A DNA stretch of 64,000 bases, taken from NCBI RefSeq assembly GCF_014281125.1, contig NZ_JACOEA010000003.1, positions 1-64,000 of the forward strand. The letters are read 5' to 3'. The first letter of the stretch is position 1; every line of letters begins with the position of its first letter. Positions 63,168 to 64,000 of the stretch are shown piece by piece. The translations under genes and the position numbers were made by a program. Below the pieces are notes generated by a model. It was not told the DNA's origin and searched no databases. It worked only from the letters and a program-made list of their open reading frames with translations. The DNA is from Lawsonibacter celer (GTDB taxonomy: Bacteria > Bacillota > Clostridia > Oscillospirales > Oscillospiraceae).

Positions 63168-64000
63168 TTACCGGTCCAGCAGACAGGCCACTCCGGGGAG
63201 TTCTTTACCTTCCATAAACTCCAGAGAGGCGCCGCCGCCGGTGGAGATGTGAGTCATCTTGTCGGCATAGCCCAGCTGCTGCACGGCGGCCGCGCTGTCT
63301 CCGCCGCCGATGATGGTAATGGCGGCGGTCCCGCTCAGAGCCTTGGCCACAGCCTCGGTGCCCTTGGCAAAGGCGGGGAACTCAAACACGCCCATGGGCC
63401 CGTTCCAGATGATGGTGCCGGCATCCTTCACGGCCTCGCTGTAGGCGGCGATCGCCTTGGGGCCGATATCCATGCCCATGCAGTCATCGGGAATATTCAT
63501 GCTGTCCACGGTAATGGGCTCGGCGTCGGCGGAAAACTCCTTGGCACATACGGTGTCCTCGGGCAGCAGCAGCTTGACGCCCTTGTCCGCGGCCTTCTTC
63601 ATCATTTCGTTGCAGTAATCCAGCCAGTCGGCCTCCAGCAGGGACTTGCCCACGGAGCCGCCCTGGGCCTTCAGGAACGTATAGGTCATGCCGCCGCCGA
63701 TGATGATGGTATCGGCGATCTCCAGCAGGTTGTTGATCACGCCGATCTTGGAGGACACCTTGGAGCCTCCCAGGATAGCCACCAGGGGCCGCTTGGGATT
63801 GGCCAGGGCGCCGCCGATGATCTCCAGCTCCTTCTGGATGAGGAAGCCGGACACGGCCGGCAGATAATCGGCCACGCCGGCGGTGGAGGCGTGGGCGCGG
63901 TGCACAGCCCCGAAGGCGTCGGACACGTAGACCTGGGCCATAGAGGCCATCTTCTTGGCCAGCTCAGGGTCGTTCTTGGTCTCCCCCTTCTCAAAGCGGG
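63168..64000 (-). CDS. pgk: Phosphoglycerate kinase, N-terminus outside window
   Basis: The visible 277 residues cover the C-terminal two thirds of PGK; the frame stays open to the right edge. Landmarks: [18 protein letters not shown] at the edge, [16 protein letters not shown], then [25 protein letters not shown] and the C-terminal [12 protein letters not shown] and [19 protein letters not shown]. First visible gene of the pgk-tpiA-gpmI-eno set; gap would be expected upstream off-window. Confidence 0.97.
   Translation of the reverse strand, partial: RFEKGETKNDPELAKKMASMAQVYVSDAFGAVHRAHASTAGVADYLPAVSGFLIQKELEIIGGALANPKRPLVAILGGSKVSSKIGVINNLLEIADTIIIGGGMTYTFLKAQGGSVGKSLLEADWLDYCNEMMKKAADKGVKLLLPEDTVCAKEFSADAEPITVDSMNIPDDCMGMDIGPKAIAAYSEAVKDAGTIIWNGPMGVFEFPAFAKGTEAVAKALSGTAAITIIGGGDSAAAVQQLGYADKMTHISTGGGASLEFMEGKELPGVACLLDR

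Overview
The window looks like chromosomal DNA from a GC-rich, spore-forming Firmicute of the gut. A Clostridia lineage in or near Oscillospiraceae (Flavonifractor/Lawsonibacter-like) is my inference. The basis is strong AGGAGG ribosome sites, a SpoVB-type flippase, a Spo0A DNA-binding domain, a Rex-type box in front of a crotonase gene, a BceRSAB-type module, and small-protein families typical of that group. I found no tRNA, rRNA, CRISPR array, phage or recognisable transposase.

Layout. 0-5.5 kb: start of an off-window crotonase operon, a DUF554 protein, a SpoVB-like flippase, hybrid-cluster protein and SecG. 5.6-8.4 kb: BceAB-type ABC transporter with a perfect BceR-type box. 8.5-24.4 kb: a purine/urate-degradation island made of ridA, an NCS2 permease, a YheO-type regulator, ssnA, ygfK, a fused Mo/2Fe-2S hydroxylase, ygeX, ygeY, ygeW and carbamate kinase. 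24.4-26.2 kb: AGCS amino-acid symporter behind a tandem glycine riboswitch. 26.3-28 kb: BceRS-type two-component system in the same orientation as BceAB. 28-38 kb: TetR regulator, class V aminotransferase, secreted NodB-like protein, a second two-component system with an inserted flavodoxin-like gene, and an O-acylation module (DUF4358 lipoprotein, MBOAT, DHHW). 38-44 kb: deaminase, NhaC antiporter, NiaR-type repressor, a second YheO-type regulator with a PepV-like peptidase, and a lipoprotein. 44-47 kb: accessory patch with a Spo0A-C protein, an amber-interrupted XRE gene and an ECF sigma/anti-sigma/secreted-protein set. 47-50.6 kb: pyrG and DUF1846. 50.7-59.3 kb: a sigma-54 activator divergent from a seven-gene beta-hydroxy/beta-keto acid catabolic operon. 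59.3-64 kb: glycolytic genes pgk, tpiA, gpmI and eno.

How the genes work together. In the purine island the permease would import purines. The Mo-hydroxylase, YgfK, SsnA, YgeY, YgeX, YgeW and carbamate kinase would break the ring down, with ATP made from carbamoyl phosphate. RidA would remove the reactive 2-aminoacrylate expected from YgeX. An A-tract/T-tract palindrome recurs at ridA, the permease, ssnA and the xdh/ygeX divergent promoters, so these scattered genes look like one regulon. ssnA also has a leader with mutually exclusive terminator and antiterminator helices. In the sigma-54 operon a GntP importer, a hydroxyacid dehydrogenase, a BKACE cleavage enzyme, a two-subunit CoA-transferase and a thiolase make a self-contained route from a beta-hydroxy acid to acyl-CoA plus acetyl-CoA. 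The activator gene and its target share three copies of a 14-bp near-palindrome and a textbook -24/-12 promoter.

Most notable points: the shared purine operator and ssnA attenuator; the purine island lying inside what looks like an ancestral bceR-bceS-bceA-bceB block; a degenerate second copy of the ssnA 3' end; and the sigma-54 operon, whose substrate is unknown and whose BKACE lacks a Glu that I recall in the lysine-pathway enzyme.
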